A DNA stretch of 64,000 nucleotides from an uncultured Lachnospiraceae bacterium (GCA_947589315.1 CANPZE010000004.1:27227-91226), one strand, 5' to 3'. Positions 1 through 10,029 are shown, numbered from the stretch's first letter. Made by a program: numbers and translations. Notes: generated by a model from the sequence alone, not told the origin.

Positions 1-253
1 ACTTTGCTCTTTCAATGATATCCATCAATCTCCATCTCTTGTCCTTAGACAGGGGCCTGGTCTCCATGATCCTTACTCTATCACCAATCTTACATGTATT
101 CTGCTCATCATGAGCCTTCAGCTTACGGGTTCTCTTGATGATCTTGTTATAAAGCGGGTGCTTTACATTATCTACAACAGCAACAACGATCGTCTTATCC
201 ATCTTGTCGCTAACTACCTTACCAACACGGGTCTTTCTAAGATTTCTCTCCAC
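1..253 (-). CDS. rpsQ: 30S ribosomal protein S17 (3' end cut by window edge)
   Basis: S17 is a primary 16S rRNA-binding protein of the small subunit. The reading frame starts at a GTG (253) placed 8 nt after AGGAGG. It opens with the typical S17 N-terminus [20 protein letters not shown]. 84 codons are readable, ending ...IERAK at the window edge. The family is 80-90 aa long, so only the stop codon and perhaps a residue or two are missing. It follows rpmC by about 40 nt on the same strand and belongs to the S10 operon. Start and identity are both well supported. Confidence 0.95.
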   Translation of the reverse strand, partial: MERNLRKTRVGKVVSDKMDKTIVVAVVDNVKHPLYNKIIKRTRKLKAHDEQNTCKIGDRVRIMETRPLSKDKRWRLMDIIERAK

Positions 254-295
254 AACAGGTTCCTCCTTTCCATGTTGTATGCCTATTGATATCTT

Positions 296-493
296 TTAGT
301 TCTGTGCTGCGAGCACTGTCTGGATCCTTGCAATATTCTTCTTTACTTCCTTGATCCGGCTGGTATTATCCAGCTGATTCGTTGCGTTCTGGAATCTCAG
401 GTTGAAAAGCTCCTTTTTTGCAGCTACCAGATCCTCATTCAACTCTTCCACAGATTTTGTCCTTAATTCTTCCATAAACTGCTTACTCTTCAC
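296..493 (-). CDS. rpmC: 50S ribosomal protein L29
   Basis: L29 is a small helical protein at the exit of the large-subunit tunnel. The core [20 protein letters not shown] and the following [15 protein letters not shown] stretch are diagnostic. I start it at GTG 493 (65 aa), 8 nt after AGGAGG. A further in-frame GTG at 502 directly abuts the Shine-Dalgarno sequence and is unlikely to be used. The gene start overlaps the last 11 nt of rplP, which suggests translational coupling in the S10 operon. Confidence 0.95.
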   Translation of the reverse strand: MKSKQFMEELRTKSVEELNEDLVAAKKELFNLRFQNATNQLDNTSRIKEVKKNIARIQTVLAAQN

Positions 494-920
494 TGCCCGC
501 ACCTCCTTCTAAGTCTGCGCGAGATACTACCTTGCATTTCACAGGCAATTTGTGAGTTGCAAGACGTAAAGCTTCTCTTGCCACATCCTCTGATACTCCT
601 GAAATCTCAAACATTACGCGACCGGGCTTAACAACTGCTACCCAGTATTCTAATGCGCCTTTACCAGAACCCATTCGGGTCTCAGCAGGCTTTGCTGTAA
701 CCGGCTTATCCGGGAAGATCTTAATCCAGACCTTACCGCCACGCTTAATATAACGTGTCATAGCTACACGGGCTGCCTCGATCTGATTGGACTTAATCCA
801 TGCCGGCTCCAATGCTACGATACCGAATTCGCCGTTTGTAATCTTATTTCCTCTGAGCGCTTTTCCTGTCATGCTACCGCGGAACTGTTTACGGCGCTTT
901 ACTCTCTTTGGCATTAACAT
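483..920 (-). CDS. rplP: 50S ribosomal protein L16
   Basis: L16 binds 23S rRNA near the peptidyl-transferase centre and the A site. The product is 145 aa and begins [15 protein letters not shown], the conserved L16 start. The motif [16 protein letters not shown] and the segment [20 protein letters not shown] (about residues 83-102) are family hallmarks. The ATG overlaps the rpsC stop by one base (TAATG), and its Shine-Dalgarno lies inside rpsC. The 3' end overlaps the rpmC start. Confidence 0.97.
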   Translation of the reverse strand: MLMPKRVKRRKQFRGSMTGKALRGNKITNGEFGIVALEPAWIKSNQIEAARVAMTRYIKRGGKVWIKIFPDKPVTAKPAETRMGSGKGALEYWVAVVKPGRVMFEISGVSEDVAREALRLATHKLPVKCKVVSRADLEGGAGSEE

Positions 921-1588
921 TATTTATCGCTCCCTTCCTTTTTGGTATTCTTGGTCGGAAGGATTTCTCCATGATAAACCCATACTTTTACACCAATCTT
1001 ACCATAAGTTGTATCAGCTTCTGCGAAGCCGTAATCAATATCTGCACGAAGTGTCTGAAGCGGGATCGTTCCCTCACTGTAGAACTCAGTACGAGCCATA
1101 TCTGCGCCGCCAAGACGGCCGGAGCAGGAAGCTTTTACTCCCTTTGCGCCACTCTTCATTGTCCTGCCCATAGCAGATTTCATTGCGCGGCGGAAAGAAA
1201 TACGGTTCTCCAGCTGCTGCGCAATATTCTCAGCTACCAGCTGCGCATGGCTGTCCGGATTCTTGATATCCATGATCTTGATATCCAGAGCGACCTTTCT
1301 GTCCAGTACCTTTGCCAGTTCCTTCTTTAAATTCTCAATCTCAGCGCCACCCTTACCAATTACAAAACCAGGCTTAGCTGTGTGAATGATGATCCTAACC
1401 TTATCAGTCGGCCTTTCAATTTCAATTTTGGAAATACCAGCGCTGTATAACTTTTTCTTAATGAACTCTCTGATCTTGTAATCCTCTACAAGATAGTCTG
1501 CAAATGTCTTGTCATCTGCATACCAATTAGAATCCCAGTCACTGATAACACCGACTCTTAAACCATGAGGATTAACCTTCTGTCCCAT
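920..1588 (-). CDS. rpsC: 30S ribosomal protein S3
   Basis: S3 lies at the mRNA entry channel of the small subunit. The 222-aa product starts [15 protein letters not shown], the standard S3 start. It contains a type-II KH domain with its GxxG loop in [13 protein letters not shown] (around residues 75-87), followed by the C-terminal S3 domain ([20 protein letters not shown]). The C-terminus is rich in Lys. It sits between rplV and rplP in the normal S10-operon order, with a one-base overlap to rplP. Confidence 0.97.
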   Translation of the reverse strand: MGQKVNPHGLRVGVISDWDSNWYADDKTFADYLVEDYKIREFIKKKLYSAGISKIEIERPTDKVRIIIHTAKPGFVIGKGGAEIENLKKELAKVLDRKVALDIKIMDIKNPDSHAQLVAENIAQQLENRISFRRAMKSAMGRTMKSGAKGVKASCSGRLGGADMARTEFYSEGTIPLQTLRADIDYGFAEADTTYGKIGVKVWVYHGEILPTKNTKKEGSDK

Positions 1589-1644
1589 TTTAATCTCCTT
1601 TCATAGACCGGCGATATTCCATTGCGGTCTCTGTAATTCTGTGA

Positions 1645-2034
1645 TTAACGCTCATTGAGGATGATCGTGATATGACTCATTCTCTTCTCAATGCGATATG
1701 CTCTACCCTGAGCTCTTGGTCTGATTCTCTTCATTGTCGGTCCTTTGTTTGCATAGCATTCCTCAATGTACAAATCCTCCGGATTCATACCATTGTTGTT
1801 CTCTGCGTTTGCAATTGCAGACTGTAATAATTTTAATATGATGCTGGACGCATATCTGGGATTATAACTCAAAATACCGATTGCTGTCTCTACATCCTTG
1901 CCTCTGATGGCATCCAACACATAACAAGCCTTCTGTACCGAAACTCTGGCATAAGATAACTTAGCGGAAGGTCTGGTGTCTCTCTGGTTCTCATTTCTCT
2001 CTCTCTTGATCTGAGATCTATGCCCCTTTGCCAT
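1645..2034 (-). CDS. rplV: 50S ribosomal protein L22
   Basis: L22 lines the peptide exit tunnel. The 129-aa product begins MAKGHRSQIKRERNENQRDT, a Clostridia-type N-terminal extension. It contains the core ARVSVQKACYVLDAIRGKDV and the C-terminal hairpin segment PTMKRIRPRAQGRAYRIEKR. The start follows AAAGGAGG by about 8 nt. It lies between rpsS and rpsC. Confidence 0.97.
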   Translation of the reverse strand: MAKGHRSQIKRERNENQRDTRPSAKLSYARVSVQKACYVLDAIRGKDVETAIGILSYNPRYASSIILKLLQSAIANAENNNGMNPEDLYIEECYANKGPTMKRIRPRAQGRAYRIEKRMSHITIILNER

Positions 2035-2067
2035 GAATGAAGCCTCCTTTCAAATCCTGTGATCCTT

Positions 2068-2343
2068 TTATCTACCCTTTTTCTCGTCTTTACCGTGACC
2101 TCTATAGGTTCTTGTCGATACGAACTCGCCCAGCTTATGCCCAACCATATCCTCAGTAACATATACCGGTACATGCTTTCTTCCGTCATGTACTGCAAAT
2201 GTTAATCCTACAAAGGAAGGGAAGATCGTGGAGCGGCGAGACCAGGTCTTAATAACCTGCTTGTCGCCAGATGCTACTGCAGCATCTACCTTCTTTAAAA
2301 GGCTGGCATCCGCAAAAGGTCCTTTCTTTAATGAACGTGCCAT
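2068..2343 (-). CDS. rpsS: 30S ribosomal protein S19
   Basis: S19 forms a complex with S13 in the head of the small subunit. I start it at ATG 2343 (91 aa, [20 protein letters not shown]), which follows GGAGGAAAATA. A longer frame upstream (MADWRKI...) lacks family support. The motif [20 protein letters not shown] and the tail [20 protein letters not shown] are typical of S19. Confidence 0.97.
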   Translation of the reverse strand: MARSLKKGPFADASLLKKVDAAVASGDKQVIKTWSRRSTIFPSFVGLTFAVHDGRKHVPVYVTEDMVGHKLGEFVSTRTYRGHGKDEKKGR

Positions 2344-2426
2344 TATTTTCCTCCAATCTGCCAATTTACTGGCTAATCCAACTCTCTATCAAACACTGTG
2401 CTTCTTATTCCGCACACTGCCCTGTA

Positions 2427-3272
2427 TTATTTTGCCAGGGCTTTTCCGTCTCTTCTTCTTACGATCATCTTATTTGACTTGTTGTTCTTCTTACGCGTCT
2501 TCAAGCCAAGAGCAGGCTTACCCCAAGGAGTACAGGGTCCCGGACGTCCGATACCTGCCTTACCCTCGCCACCGCCATGAGGATGGTCATTGGGGTTCAT
2601 AACAGAACCGCGGACTGTAGGACGGATACCCATATGGCGCTTACGCCCTGCCTTACCGATATTTACCAGCGCATGCTCACCGTTTCCAACTATGCCTACG
2701 GTTGCCCGGCATACAATGGGTACCATTCTCATTTCGCCGGAGGGGAGACGAAGTGTTGCATATTTCCCTTCCTTTGCCATCAGCTGCGCGCTGTTACCTG
2801 CGGAACGCACCATCTGGCCGCCCTTACCGGGATGAAGCTCAATATTGTGGACCTGCGTACCTACCGGAATATTTTCCAGGGGCAGGCAATTGCCTACTTC
2901 AATCTCTGCCTGCGCTCCATTCATAACCTTCTGGCCAACCTTCAGCCCCTCGGGAGCCAGGATATATGCCTTCTGGCCATCTGCATAGCAGATCAGCGCA
3001 ATGTTTGCCGTCCTGTTCGGATCATACTCGATGGTCTTTACTGTTGCAGGAACGCCGTCTTTATTCCTCTTAAAATCAATAATTCTATATTTCCTTCTGG
3101 AACCGCCGCCCCGATGTCTTACCGTGATCTTACCCTGGCTGTTCCGGCCGGCATTCTTCTTCAAAGACGTAGTCAGGGACTTCTCTGGAGTATTGGCTGT
3201 GATCTCAGTCTTATCCAGCGTAGTCATGTGTCTTCTGGAAGGTGTATATGGGGTAAATGTTTTAATTCCCAT
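2427..3272 (-). CDS. rplB: 50S ribosomal protein L2
   Basis: L2 is a primary 23S rRNA binder needed for subunit association and peptidyl transfer. The product is 281 aa and begins [20 protein letters not shown]. It carries the RNA-binding segment [20 protein letters not shown] and the C-terminal motif [20 protein letters not shown], which holds the conserved histidine region implicated in peptidyl transfer. The length is normal for the family, and the gene sits between rplW and rpsS. Confidence 0.98.
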   Translation of the reverse strand: MGIKTFTPYTPSRRHMTTLDKTEITANTPEKSLTTSLKKNAGRNSQGKITVRHRGGGSRRKYRIIDFKRNKDGVPATVKTIEYDPNRTANIALICYADGQKAYILAPEGLKVGQKVMNGAQAEIEVGNCLPLENIPVGTQVHNIELHPGKGGQMVRSAGNSAQLMAKEGKYATLRLPSGEMRMVPIVCRATVGIVGNGEHALVNIGKAGRKRHMGIRPTVRGSVMNPNDHPHGGGEGKAGIGRPGPCTPWGKPALGLKTRKKNNKSNKMIVRRRDGKALAK

Positions 3273-3334
3273 GACATTTATCTCCTTTCAATACCAATTC
3301 CGCCTGATAGGTTCTCCAAACGGATCATTTATTC

Positions 3335-3634
3335 TTACAGACCTTCAAAGATTTCAATATCTTTGCTGTCCTCCGTCAGCTGTACGATTGCTTTCTTGCT
3401 CTTTGCTGTCCTTCCCACGGTTCTGCCACGGCGGCGGATCTTGCCATTCTTATTCATGGTATTGACCTTGGCAACCTTAGTTCCCTCAAAGAGCTTTTCT
3501 ACAGCTTCTTTGATCTGCCCCTTGGTGGCATCTGTATGCACTGCAAACGTATACTTTTTCTCTTCCATTGCCGCCATAGACTTCTCTGTAATGATCGGCT
3601 TAAGGATTACGTCATAATATTTCAGATCTGCCAT
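3335..3634 (-). CDS. rplW: 50S ribosomal protein L23
   Basis: L23 sits at the tunnel exit, where trigger factor and SRP dock. The 99-aa product starts [20 protein letters not shown] and has the conserved [20 protein letters not shown] and [20 protein letters not shown] segments. Its ATG overlaps the rplD stop by one base (TAATG), a coupling arrangement. Confidence 0.97.
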   Translation of the reverse strand: MADLKYYDVILKPIITEKSMAAMEEKKYTFAVHTDATKGQIKEAVEKLFEGTKVAKVNTMNKNGKIRRRGRTVGRTAKSKKAIVQLTEDSKDIEIFEGL

Positions 3635-4257
3635 TATGCATACACCTCCTCTATTTTCTCTACTGCGCTCTTCGTAATGATCACAGTATCATATTTCAGA
3701 ATGTCATATACACTGATCGCATTGGAGCGGACAGTCCTCACACCCTGGATATTCCTTGCGGAAAGCTCCACATTCGCATTGTCCTCACCGTCAAGCACAA
3801 CCAGCGCCTTGTTTACCTTCAATGCGTCCATTACTTTAACCATCTGCTTTGTCTTAATCTCATCAAATTTCAGAGAATCCATTACCAAAAACTTCTCTTC
3901 ATTGACCTTGGTGGTCAGCGCAGAACGAAGCGCATTGGCTTTTTCCTTCTTATTCATCTTAAAGGAATAATCTCTGGGTACCGGAGCGAATACCATTCCG
4001 CCGCCAGTCCACTGAGGCGCTCTGGTAGAACCCTGTCTTGCATGACCGGTTCCCTTCTGTCTCCAGGGCTTTCTTCCGCCGCCGCTCACTTCAGAACGTG
4101 TCTTTGCCTTCTGCGTGCCCTGGCGCTTATTTGCCAGCTGCAGCACTACAGCCATATGCATTAAATGCTCATTTACCTTGGCAGCAAATACCTTATCATT
4201 CAGATCCATCTTACCAACTTCGCTGCCTTCCATATTATAAACAGATACGTTAGCCAT
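3634..4257 (-). CDS. rplD: 50S ribosomal protein L4
   Basis: L4 contributes an extended loop to the peptide tunnel. In enterobacteria it also represses its own S10 operon by binding the mRNA leader; whether that holds here is unknown. The start is ATG 4257 ([20 protein letters not shown], 207 aa), 9 nt after AGGAGG, not the upstream in-frame codon at 4278. The loop motif [20 protein letters not shown] (about residues 64-83) is diagnostic. The last base overlaps rplW. Confidence 0.96.
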   Translation of the reverse strand: MANVSVYNMEGSEVGKMDLNDKVFAAKVNEHLMHMAVVLQLANKRQGTQKAKTRSEVSGGGRKPWRQKGTGHARQGSTRAPQWTGGGMVFAPVPRDYSFKMNKKEKANALRSALTTKVNEEKFLVMDSLKFDEIKTKQMVKVMDALKVNKALVVLDGEDNANVELSARNIQGVRTVRSNAISVYDILKYDTVIITKSAVEKIEEVYA

Positions 4258-4283
4258 CTGTATTTTCCTCCTTTCCAAAAGAA

Positions 4284-4967
4284 TTATTTGCCAACCTTAA
4301 CGGTCTCTTTCAATGCCACAACAGACTTCTTCGGTCCCGGAACAGCTCCCTTTACGAGGATCAGATTCTTCTCTGCATCCACTTTTACGATCTCCAGGTT
4401 CTGGATCGTAACCTTCACTGCTCCCATTTGACCAGGCATCTTCTTACCCTTGAATACACGGCTGGGATCGGAGCAAGCGCCGTTGGAACCTGCATGTCTG
4501 TGGAACTTGGAACCATGTCCCATCGGTCCTCTGTGCAGTCCGTGACGTTTGATCGCACCCTGGAACCCCTTACCCTTTGTAGTGCCGCTGACATCAATCT
4601 TGTCACCGTTCTCAAAGATGTCCGCCTTGATCTCCTGACCAAGGGTGTACTCCTCTGCGTTGTCAAACTTAAATTCCTTCAGATATCTCTTGCCAGACAC
4701 GCCTGCTTTCGCAAAGTGCCCCTGCATCGGCTTATTTACGCCGTGACGTCTCTTCACGTCCTTACTGCCGGTAGAATCCTTGCTGACCACCTTATCCTTC
4801 TTGTCAACAAATCCTACCTGTACTGCACTGTACCCATCATTGTCCACAGTCTTGACCTGTGTCACATAGCAGGGTCCTGCCTGAAGTACAGTGACCGGAG
4901 TTAAAACTCCGTTGTCATTGAAGATCTGTGTCATTCCGATCTTCGTAGCCAAAATAGCTTTCTTCAT
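4284..4967 (-). CDS. rplC: 50S ribosomal protein L3
   Basis: L3 is an early 23S rRNA binder reaching the peptidyl-transferase centre. The 227-aa product starts [20 protein letters not shown]. It has the characteristic extension [20 protein letters not shown] and then [20 protein letters not shown]. The RBS is AGGAGG. It is preceded by an unusual 237-nt structured gap after rpsJ, described separately. Confidence 0.97.
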   Translation of the reverse strand: MKKAILATKIGMTQIFNDNGVLTPVTVLQAGPCYVTQVKTVDNDGYSAVQVGFVDKKDKVVSKDSTGSKDVKRRHGVNKPMQGHFAKAGVSGKRYLKEFKFDNAEEYTLGQEIKADIFENGDKIDVSGTTKGKGFQGAIKRHGLHRGPMGHGSKFHRHAGSNGACSDPSRVFKGKKMPGQMGAVKVTIQNLEIVKVDAEKNLILVKGAVPGPKKSVVALKETVKVGK

Positions 4968-5204
4968 TTTAATGCACCTCCTGTTAATCTACAGCGGATT
5001 TCATAGATGGCCGGCCTTGTCCCGAACCGCCCCGCCACTGCGGCGCCGCCCGCCAGGCTGCCAGCGCTATAAAATCATCCTAGACGGTCTATAATGTGCA
5101 AGCTCGTAAACCAAAAACTTCCTGCCGAAGTACAGCGCACTGTACACGGCTCTATATAAACCCTAAGGACTTACTTAGTCTGCCAGAAGCTCTGCTCCTG
5201 GATA
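4968..5204 (-). other. Structured spacer between rpsJ and rplC
   Basis: This is 237 nt of gene-free DNA inside the S10 operon, where most spacers are 0-60 nt. The RNA strand contains a perfect 6-bp hairpin with a 4-nt loop (5130-5145, GTACAG/CTGTAC). It also has a very GC-rich tract around 5023-5068 with many GGCGG/CCGCC pairings, and a short inverted repeat TAGAC/GTCTA near 5084-5093. I see no good sigma-A promoter directed at rplC and no convincing small ORF. It may be a second regulatory leader. The function is inferred only. Confidence 0.45.
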
Positions 5205-5522
5205 TTACTTTTCTTTCATTTTCAACTCTACAGCCACGCCAGAGGGCATCTCCATCTTCGTCAATGCCTCAACGGTCTTCTGAGTAGGAGCGATAACATC
5301 AATCAGTCTCTTATGTGTTCTCTGCTCAAACTGCTCTCTGGAATCTTTGTACTTATGAACCGCACGAAGAATGGTAACTACCTCCTTCTTGGTAGGAAGA
5401 GGTACGGGTCCGCTGACCTTTGCGCCTGTCTTCTTTACTGTCTCAATAATCTTTCCAGCAGCATGATCGATCTGATTGTGGTCATACGCCTTCAGTGTAA
5501 TTCTCATTACATTTGTTGCCAT
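5205..5522 (-). CDS. rpsJ: 30S ribosomal protein S10
   Basis: S10 is part of the small-subunit head and, with NusB, of antitermination complexes. The start is ATG 5522 ([20 protein letters not shown], 105 aa), after AGGAGG. The frame stays open 210 nt further upstream, but that part is leader RNA and has no S10 homology. The motifs [20 protein letters not shown] and [18 protein letters not shown] are typical of S10. It is the first gene of the operon, about 290 nt downstream of the promoter. Confidence 0.97.
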   Translation of the reverse strand: MATNVMRITLKAYDHNQIDHAAGKIIETVKKTGAKVSGPVPLPTKKEVVTILRAVHKYKDSREQFEQRTHKRLIDVIAPTQKTVEALTKMEMPSGVAVELKMKEK

Positions 5523-5812
5523 AAAAAAAGCCGCCTCCTTTTCGCACTTCGCAGACATTACTGATCTCACCGGCCTTCCGGTTATGCCTGCACTTTCAGC
5601 GCAACAAGTGGTGACTGTACACTTATCCGGGTGTGTCCTGTATTGGTTTACATGGTAACGCAGGACCCCCTTCTTATCTGCCTTGGCAGAATGTTCAATT
5701 GGTACAGTGACTTGTCGCCAGTTTCCTAACATGACATTCGCTCCACGGAAAACCTGCTATTCGTTACCGGATAACAGCAACCTCACGCTTCACAGCTATC
5801 AATGTCACAGCA
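5523..5812 (-). promoter_or_regulatory. S10-operon mRNA leader, strongly structured
   Basis: About 290 nt lie between the predicted transcription start and rpsJ. A long-range stem joins 5604-5620 with 5702-5715 (ACAAGT-N4-ACTGTAC against GTACAGT-G-ACTTGT, 13 bp with one internal loop). Inside it lie a GTCCTG/CAGGAC stem (5635-5640 with 5661-5666) and a perfect TCTGCC/GGCAGA hairpin (5677-5690). Another hairpin (ACCGG/CCGGT) lies just before rpsJ. S10 operons of other bacteria are regulated through leaders bound by L4. The ligand here is unknown. Confidence 0.6.
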
Positions 5813-5818
5813 AATACT

Positions 5819-5847
5819 AATATACACTTTTTTTCCAGTGTTTGCAA
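5819..5847 (-). promoter_or_regulatory. Sigma-A promoter of the S10 operon
   Basis: The -35 box TTGCAA (5842-5847) and -10 box TATATT (5819-5824) are separated by exactly 17 bp on the minus strand. AT-rich sequence upstream could act as an UP element, as expected for a ribosomal-protein operon. Confidence 0.75.
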
Positions 5848-5954
5848 GAAAAGTTTTTTAATTTTTTCAACTTTTTTCCATTTCTCCCTTTTGCACAACT
5901 TTTTCATCATTTCTCCATGGATTTATATACAAATCTACAATATTTCTTCTCTCC

Positions 5955-5999
5955 AAAAACCGCCCTATCGCTTATCAGGCCACGCGATAGGGCGGTTTT
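5955..5999 (-). terminator. Intrinsic terminator downstream of the lipoprotein gene
   Basis: A 16-bp perfect stem (AAAACCGCCCTATCGC with its complement) encloses a 12-nt loop. Read on the minus strand it ends in TTTTT. It separates the gene at 6028-6747 from the S10 promoter and protects the latter from read-through. Confidence 0.88.
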
Positions 6000-6027
6000 G
6001 TGATTTTAATATGGGATTGCAACGGAA

Positions 6028-6747
6028 CTAATTCACATAGTAGGTGGCTTCGTCCGGAAGCTCTTTTCCATGCTGTTTCATGAAATACCATCTTAACCCT
6101 TCTGTAAACTGGAACTGCACCTGTTTGAGATCTTTGCTTTTCTCTTTATGCTGTACTGCGTCTGTCCCCTCTCCTGTCCCTGTATTCCTCTGGCGATACT
6201 TTTCAGGATATTTTTTATAATATTTCTCTACCACCTCTTCGCAATCTTCTCGGCTCATCAGTTCATCAAATGCATTCACATATTGCCGAAGCATGGTCAA
6301 TTCCTCCAGAGTATGGTCGTATGACTTTATAACGCTCCACAATGGCGGATACTCTAACAAAAAGAGGTATAGCTGCTCCGTATCCAGTTCTTTGAACAGT
6401 TCTTCCGGCAATTGGCTTGCTGCCATCTTATCATCAGAATTAGGGTAGAAACCTTCCGGAAAATCCTTCGGATAACAAAGGTCTCCCTGCTTATCCCTCC
6501 ACTCTGATAAATCATCGTGAATATACTGTTTATTCTCGCCTTGAAAATACTTCTCATAGAACTGGGGTTCATAATAATGCGCCATTCCGTCTGCGCCATA
6601 CACAGAGACCGCATCATTTTCTTTCGTCTCCACAACCTCCTCAGAACTATTATTATATAACTGTTCCTCCCCTCTGCTGCCACAACCTGAAAACGAGACG
6701 GCTGCTACGATGAACAGCATCGCCGCTATTACTTTTTTTCCTTGCAT
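6028..6747 (-). CDS. Uncharacterised secreted lipoprotein
   Basis: The predicted 239-aa lipoprotein starts MQGKKVIAAMLFIVAAVSFS and then has GCGSRGEEQ. This gives a basic n-region, a hydrophobic h-region and a lipobox with Cys at about residue 22. The start at 6747 is supported by AAGGAGGGTGAAAAA; an upstream in-frame codon at 6768 has no RBS. The mature part is acidic to mixed, helical in appearance and Tyr/Glu rich, with no domain I recognise. It is monocistronic, with a strong terminator 3' and a separate spoVG unit 5'. Confidence 0.75.
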   Translation of the reverse strand: MQGKKVIAAMLFIVAAVSFSGCGSRGEEQLYNNSSEEVVETKENDAVSVYGADGMAHYYEPQFYEKYFQGENKQYIHDDLSEWRDKQGDLCYPKDFPEGFYPNSDDKMAASQLPEELFKELDTEQLYLFLLEYPPLWSVIKSYDHTLEELTMLRQYVNAFDELMSREDCEEVVEKYYKKYPEKYRQRNTGTGEGTDAVQHKEKSKDLKQVQFQFTEGLRWYFMKQHGKELPDEATYYVN

Positions 6748-6923
6748 TTTTTCACCCTCCTTCGGCATTTGTAAATCACCTGACTAGCTACTATATATAA
6801 TAATCGTATGTTAAGCAACGATGTGACGCTAATTTCGGTAATCCAACTGCCATTCCATGCACAACTGTGAAGTGAAGCAGCCCACCCATTGGCAGCCCCG
6901 GAACCCAGCCATCTATTCTCTGG

Positions 6924-6958
6924 CAAAAAAAACAGAACCGTCCCTGAGAACGGTTCTG
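6924..6958 (-). terminator. Intrinsic terminator of spoVG
   Basis: A 9-bp stem, CAGAACCGT/ACGGTTCTG (6933-6958), is followed on the minus strand by an eight-T run. It lies 50 nt downstream of the spoVG stop. Confidence 0.85.
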
Positions 6959-7007
6959 CGGTTATGTTTTATTTCATTTATTTCATTTACACTTCCTATA
7001 TCCCCCG

Positions 7008-7283
7008 CTACTGCAATGCTTCCTCCTCCAGCAGCGTAGCTTCATACTTCTCCAAAATAATATTCTGTATCTTTTCACGGGTATCTGAGTTAATAGGGTG
7101 AGCTATATCGCGATACTCCCCATCTTCAGCCCGACGGCTGGGCATTGCTACAAATAAGCCTTTTTCTCCGTCAATGATCTTGATGTCATGAACAACAAAT
7201 TCATTATCCAGCGTGATAGAGACAATCGCCTTCATTTTTCCTTCCTTTGTGATCTTTCGTATACGTACGTCTGTTATCTGCAC
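7008..7283 (-). CDS. spoVG: SpoVG, RNA-binding sporulation/septation regulator
   Basis: The 91-aa SpoVG family protein is a small nucleic-acid-binding regulator known in Firmicutes to affect sporulation, cell division and virulence genes. The start is GTG 7283 ([20 protein letters not shown]), 8 nt after AGGAGG. The segments [19 protein letters not shown] and LFVAMPSRR are conserved family signatures, and the segment ending in [14 protein letters not shown] is the usual C-terminal helix start. It lies 95 nt downstream of glgD and has its own terminator. I could not pick a convincing promoter in that gap. Confidence 0.95.
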   Translation of the reverse strand: MQITDVRIRKITKEGKMKAIVSITLDNEFVVHDIKIIDGEKGLFVAMPSRRAEDGEYRDIAHPINSDTREKIQNIILEKYEATLLEEEALQ

Positions 7284-7378
7284 GACTAGAACCTCCTTTG
7301 ATTCGGTTATTCAATTAGTAATACATATATTAGGAAGAAACTCATCCCGCCCTTTATTAATTAGCTTCTCTTAATTCC

Positions 7379-8500
7379 TCATATAGCATATCTTTCATTT
7401 TTTTCAATAACAATACGAACTTGACCGTTCTCCCCTACGTATCTGGTATTAGCACGGATCGTATCACGGCTTTCTACGATACAATTTTCAATATATGTGT
7501 TATCACCAATATATACATCGTTCAAAACGATCGAATTCTTAATCACACAATTGTTCCCAATGTAAACTTCTTTAAACAAAATGGAATCCTCTACCTGTCC
7601 ATTAATGATACATCCGCTGGACACCAGGCTGTTCTTCACGGTAGAACCTACATTATATTTGGCCGGGGGCAGATCCTCTACCTTAGAATAGATATCAGGA
7701 TACTGCTTAAAGAAATAATCCCGGATCTCCGGCTTCAGGAAATCCATATTCGTACGGAAATAGGAATCTACCGATGCGATGTTGCTCCAATAGGAATCCA
7801 TTTGATACGCATAAATCTTTTTGATCCCTTTGTATCTCACCAGGATATCTTTTACAAAATCATACCTCTCCTCCTGGTCAGCCTTCTCGATCAGCTCGAT
7901 CAGAAGGCGGCGGCGGACAATATATACGCCGGCAGATATCTGCTGTCCTTTTGCCTGAATAGGTTTTTCCTCAAAATCCACTACCCGGTCTTCACTGTCG
8001 GTCTTTATCACACCAAAACGGCTGGGATCCTCCTGGGCTCCAATATTGGTTGTGACAATCGTGAAATCTGCTTTTTTCGCAATGTGATATTCCAGGACCT
8101 TATTATAATCCATCTTATATACACCATCGCCGGATGCGATCACCACATAAGGTTCATGGCTGTTCTTCAAAAATCCAATGTTCTGGGCGATAGCATCTGC
8201 CGTTCCCCGATACCAATAACTATTCTCCGGCGTGGTAGTGGGAGTAAATACATACAGGCCGCCCTGCTTCCGTCCAAAATCCCACCATTTAGAGGAATTC
8301 AGATGCTCATTCAGCGATTTGGCATTGTACTGGGTAAATACCGCAACCTTCTGAATATGGGAATTACTCATGTTACTTAAAACAAAGTCGATACTGCGGA
8401 AGCCGCCTGCAATCGGCATAGCAGCGATCGCCCTCTTGTTGGAGAGTTCTCTCATCCTGCTGTTATTTCCGCCCGCTAAAACAATACCTACCGCTCTCAT
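7379..8500 (-). CDS. glgD: GlgD, regulatory subunit-like glucose-1-phosphate adenylyltransferase
   Basis: This is a 373-aa nucleotidyltransferase plus left-handed beta-helix protein. In Firmicutes GlgD pairs with GlgC in ADP-glucose pyrophosphorylase; GlgD alone is poorly active and stimulates GlgC. The N-terminus [19 protein letters not shown] retains only part of the catalytic pyrophosphorylase signature. The hexapeptide-repeat C-terminus ([20 protein letters not shown]) is visible around residues 305-325. The ATG overlaps the glgC stop by 4 nt (ATGA), so the two are coupled. The pathway is glycogen synthesis. Confidence 0.93.
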   Translation of the reverse strand: MRAVGIVLAGGNNSRMRELSNKRAIAAMPIAGGFRSIDFVLSNMSNSHIQKVAVFTQYNAKSLNEHLNSSKWWDFGRKQGGLYVFTPTTTPENSYWYRGTADAIAQNIGFLKNSHEPYVVIASGDGVYKMDYNKVLEYHIAKKADFTIVTTNIGAQEDPSRFGVIKTDSEDRVVDFEEKPIQAKGQQISAGVYIVRRRLLIELIEKADQEERYDFVKDILVRYKGIKKIYAYQMDSYWSNIASVDSYFRTNMDFLKPEIRDYFFKQYPDIYSKVEDLPPAKYNVGSTVKNSLVSSGCIINGQVEDSILFKEVYIGNNCVIKNSIVLNDVYIGDNTYIENCIVESRDTIRANTRYVGENGQVRIVIEKNERYAI

Positions 8501-9771
8501 TCTCTATCACCTACCTTAATCAATGTTTCACCGCCGTCAAGTATGCCATCGGGATAATCAGAAGCTTCCGTAATACCGGATATGGCCGTATTCTTACCAA
8601 TCTCCACATTGTCCGGCACTACCGAATCCTCTCCGATCGTAACCAGGCCAAAGGCATATACATCCGGCTTTACCTTATTCTCCTTTTCTTCTCCCACACC
8701 CAGCCTGCAGTTTGCACCTACAGAAACATTCTCAGCAATAATCGCTTTATCCACTACCGTTCCCTCACCGATGGAGGTAGAGCTCATAATGATAGAGTCT
8801 CTGACAATTGCCCCCGGCGCAATATATACGCCGGAACCGATCACGGAATTATATACCTCACCATATATCTCACTGGCTTCACCGATGATCGCCTTGTCTA
8901 CCACGGCATCCTTAGCAATATACTGAGGAGGGATCCTGTCATTCTTAGTATAGATCTTCCAGAATTCCTCATACAGATTAAAGATAGGAATCAAGTCGAT
9001 CAATTCCATATTGGATTCCCAATAAGAACCCAGGGTTCCTACATCCTTCCAATATCCATTGTACTCATATGCAAATATCCGATCGCCCTTTTCATGGCAA
9101 TAGGGGATGATATGCTTCCCAAAATCGCAGGCAGGCTGATCCTTCAGCTTGATCAATGCCTCCCGCAATACCGGCCATGAGAAAATATAGATCCCCATCG
9201 AGGCCAGATTACTTCTGGGATGCTCCGGTTTCTCTTCAAACTCCTGAATCTGCTTATGCTCGTCCGTAATTACTACGCCAAAACGGCTTGCCTCTTCCAT
9301 CGGTACTGGAATCGTGGCCAGAGTGACATCCGCATGGTTTGCCTTATGGAAGTCCAGCATCACCTCATAATCCATTTTATAAATATGATCGCCGCCCAGT
9401 ATCAGAACATAGTCTGGATTATAATTCTCCATATACCGCAGATTTTGATAGATTGCATTTGCCGTTCCTGTGTACCATTCACTGCTGGTGCTCTTCTCGT
9501 AAGGCGGCAGAATGGAGACACCGCCTACATTTCTGTCCAGATCCCAGGGAATGCCGATCCCTATATGGGTATTCAGTCGCAGGGGCTGATACTGGGTTAA
9601 TACGCCCACAGTATCTACTCCCGAATTAATACAGTTACTTAATGGGAAATCAATAATGCGATATTTCCCACCGAAAGCAACTGCCGGTTTCGCAACATTG
9701 GCAGTCAGGACTCCCAGCCGTGAACCTTGTCCGCCTGCCAACAGCATTGCTATCATTTCTTTTTTAATCAC
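8497..9771 (-). CDS. glgC: Glucose-1-phosphate adenylyltransferase GlgC
   Basis: GlgC catalyses ATP + glucose-1-phosphate to ADP-glucose + PPi, the committed step of bacterial glycogen synthesis. The 424-aa product has the nucleotide-binding signature [20 protein letters not shown] near the N-terminus. It also has [13 protein letters not shown], the substrate region [10 protein letters not shown] and FGVVITDE, and a C-terminal beta-helix repeat domain. The start is GTG 9771, preceded by GAGGTGAT. The promoter at 9803-9831 drives glgC-glgD. Confidence 0.96.
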   Translation of the reverse strand: MIKKEMIAMLLAGGQGSRLGVLTANVAKPAVAFGGKYRIIDFPLSNCINSGVDTVGVLTQYQPLRLNTHIGIGIPWDLDRNVGGVSILPPYEKSTSSEWYTGTANAIYQNLRYMENYNPDYVLILGGDHIYKMDYEVMLDFHKANHADVTLATIPVPMEEASRFGVVITDEHKQIQEFEEKPEHPRSNLASMGIYIFSWPVLREALIKLKDQPACDFGKHIIPYCHEKGDRIFAYEYNGYWKDVGTLGSYWESNMELIDLIPIFNLYEEFWKIYTKNDRIPPQYIAKDAVVDKAIIGEASEIYGEVYNSVIGSGVYIAPGAIVRDSIIMSSTSIGEGTVVDKAIIAENVSVGANCRLGVGEEKENKVKPDVYAFGLVTIGEDSVVPDNVEIGKNTAISGITEASDYPDGILDGGETLIKVGDRE

Positions 9772-9802
9772 GCTATCACCTCTTCTTGTTCAGAATATGT
9801 TT

Positions 9803-9831
9803 ATTATACCACAATTCCCCATTATTGTGAA
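9803..9831 (-). promoter_or_regulatory. Promoter of glgC-glgD
   Basis: TTCACA (9826-9831), a 17-bp spacer and TATAAT (9803-9808) lie on the minus strand, 30 nt upstream of the glgC start. Confidence 0.65.
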
Positions 9832-9936
9832 TAAAATTAACGAAATATTTGAAATTTTTTCTATTTTTTTATACAATTCGCATAAAAGAACTATTCCAAC
9901 AAATTAAAATGTCTGAAAATACACAATACTTTTTCT

Positions 9937-9964
9937 TTGTATTTTCCTCCGTATCCGCTATAAT
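9937..9964 (+). promoter_or_regulatory. Promoter of murC
   Basis: A perfect TATAAT (9959-9964) is preceded at 16 bp by TTGTAT (9937-9942). It lies 65 nt upstream of murC in the divergent glgC/murC gap. Confidence 0.6.
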
Positions 9965-10029
9965 AAGAATTATGAGGTTCTTAACAGAAGTATCTTCTCA
10001 TATATTATTTTGAATAGGACGGTGACATT

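Noticed and set aside
5523..5732. 210-nt open extension of rpsJ upstream of ATG 5522
   Set aside because: No S10 homology, overlaps strong RNA stems, and the true RBS (AGGAGG) directly precedes 5522.
6729..6926. 65-codon frame upstream of the lipoprotein gene
   Set aside because: Overlaps the lipoprotein start and the terminator region, has no RBS and low-complexity translation.
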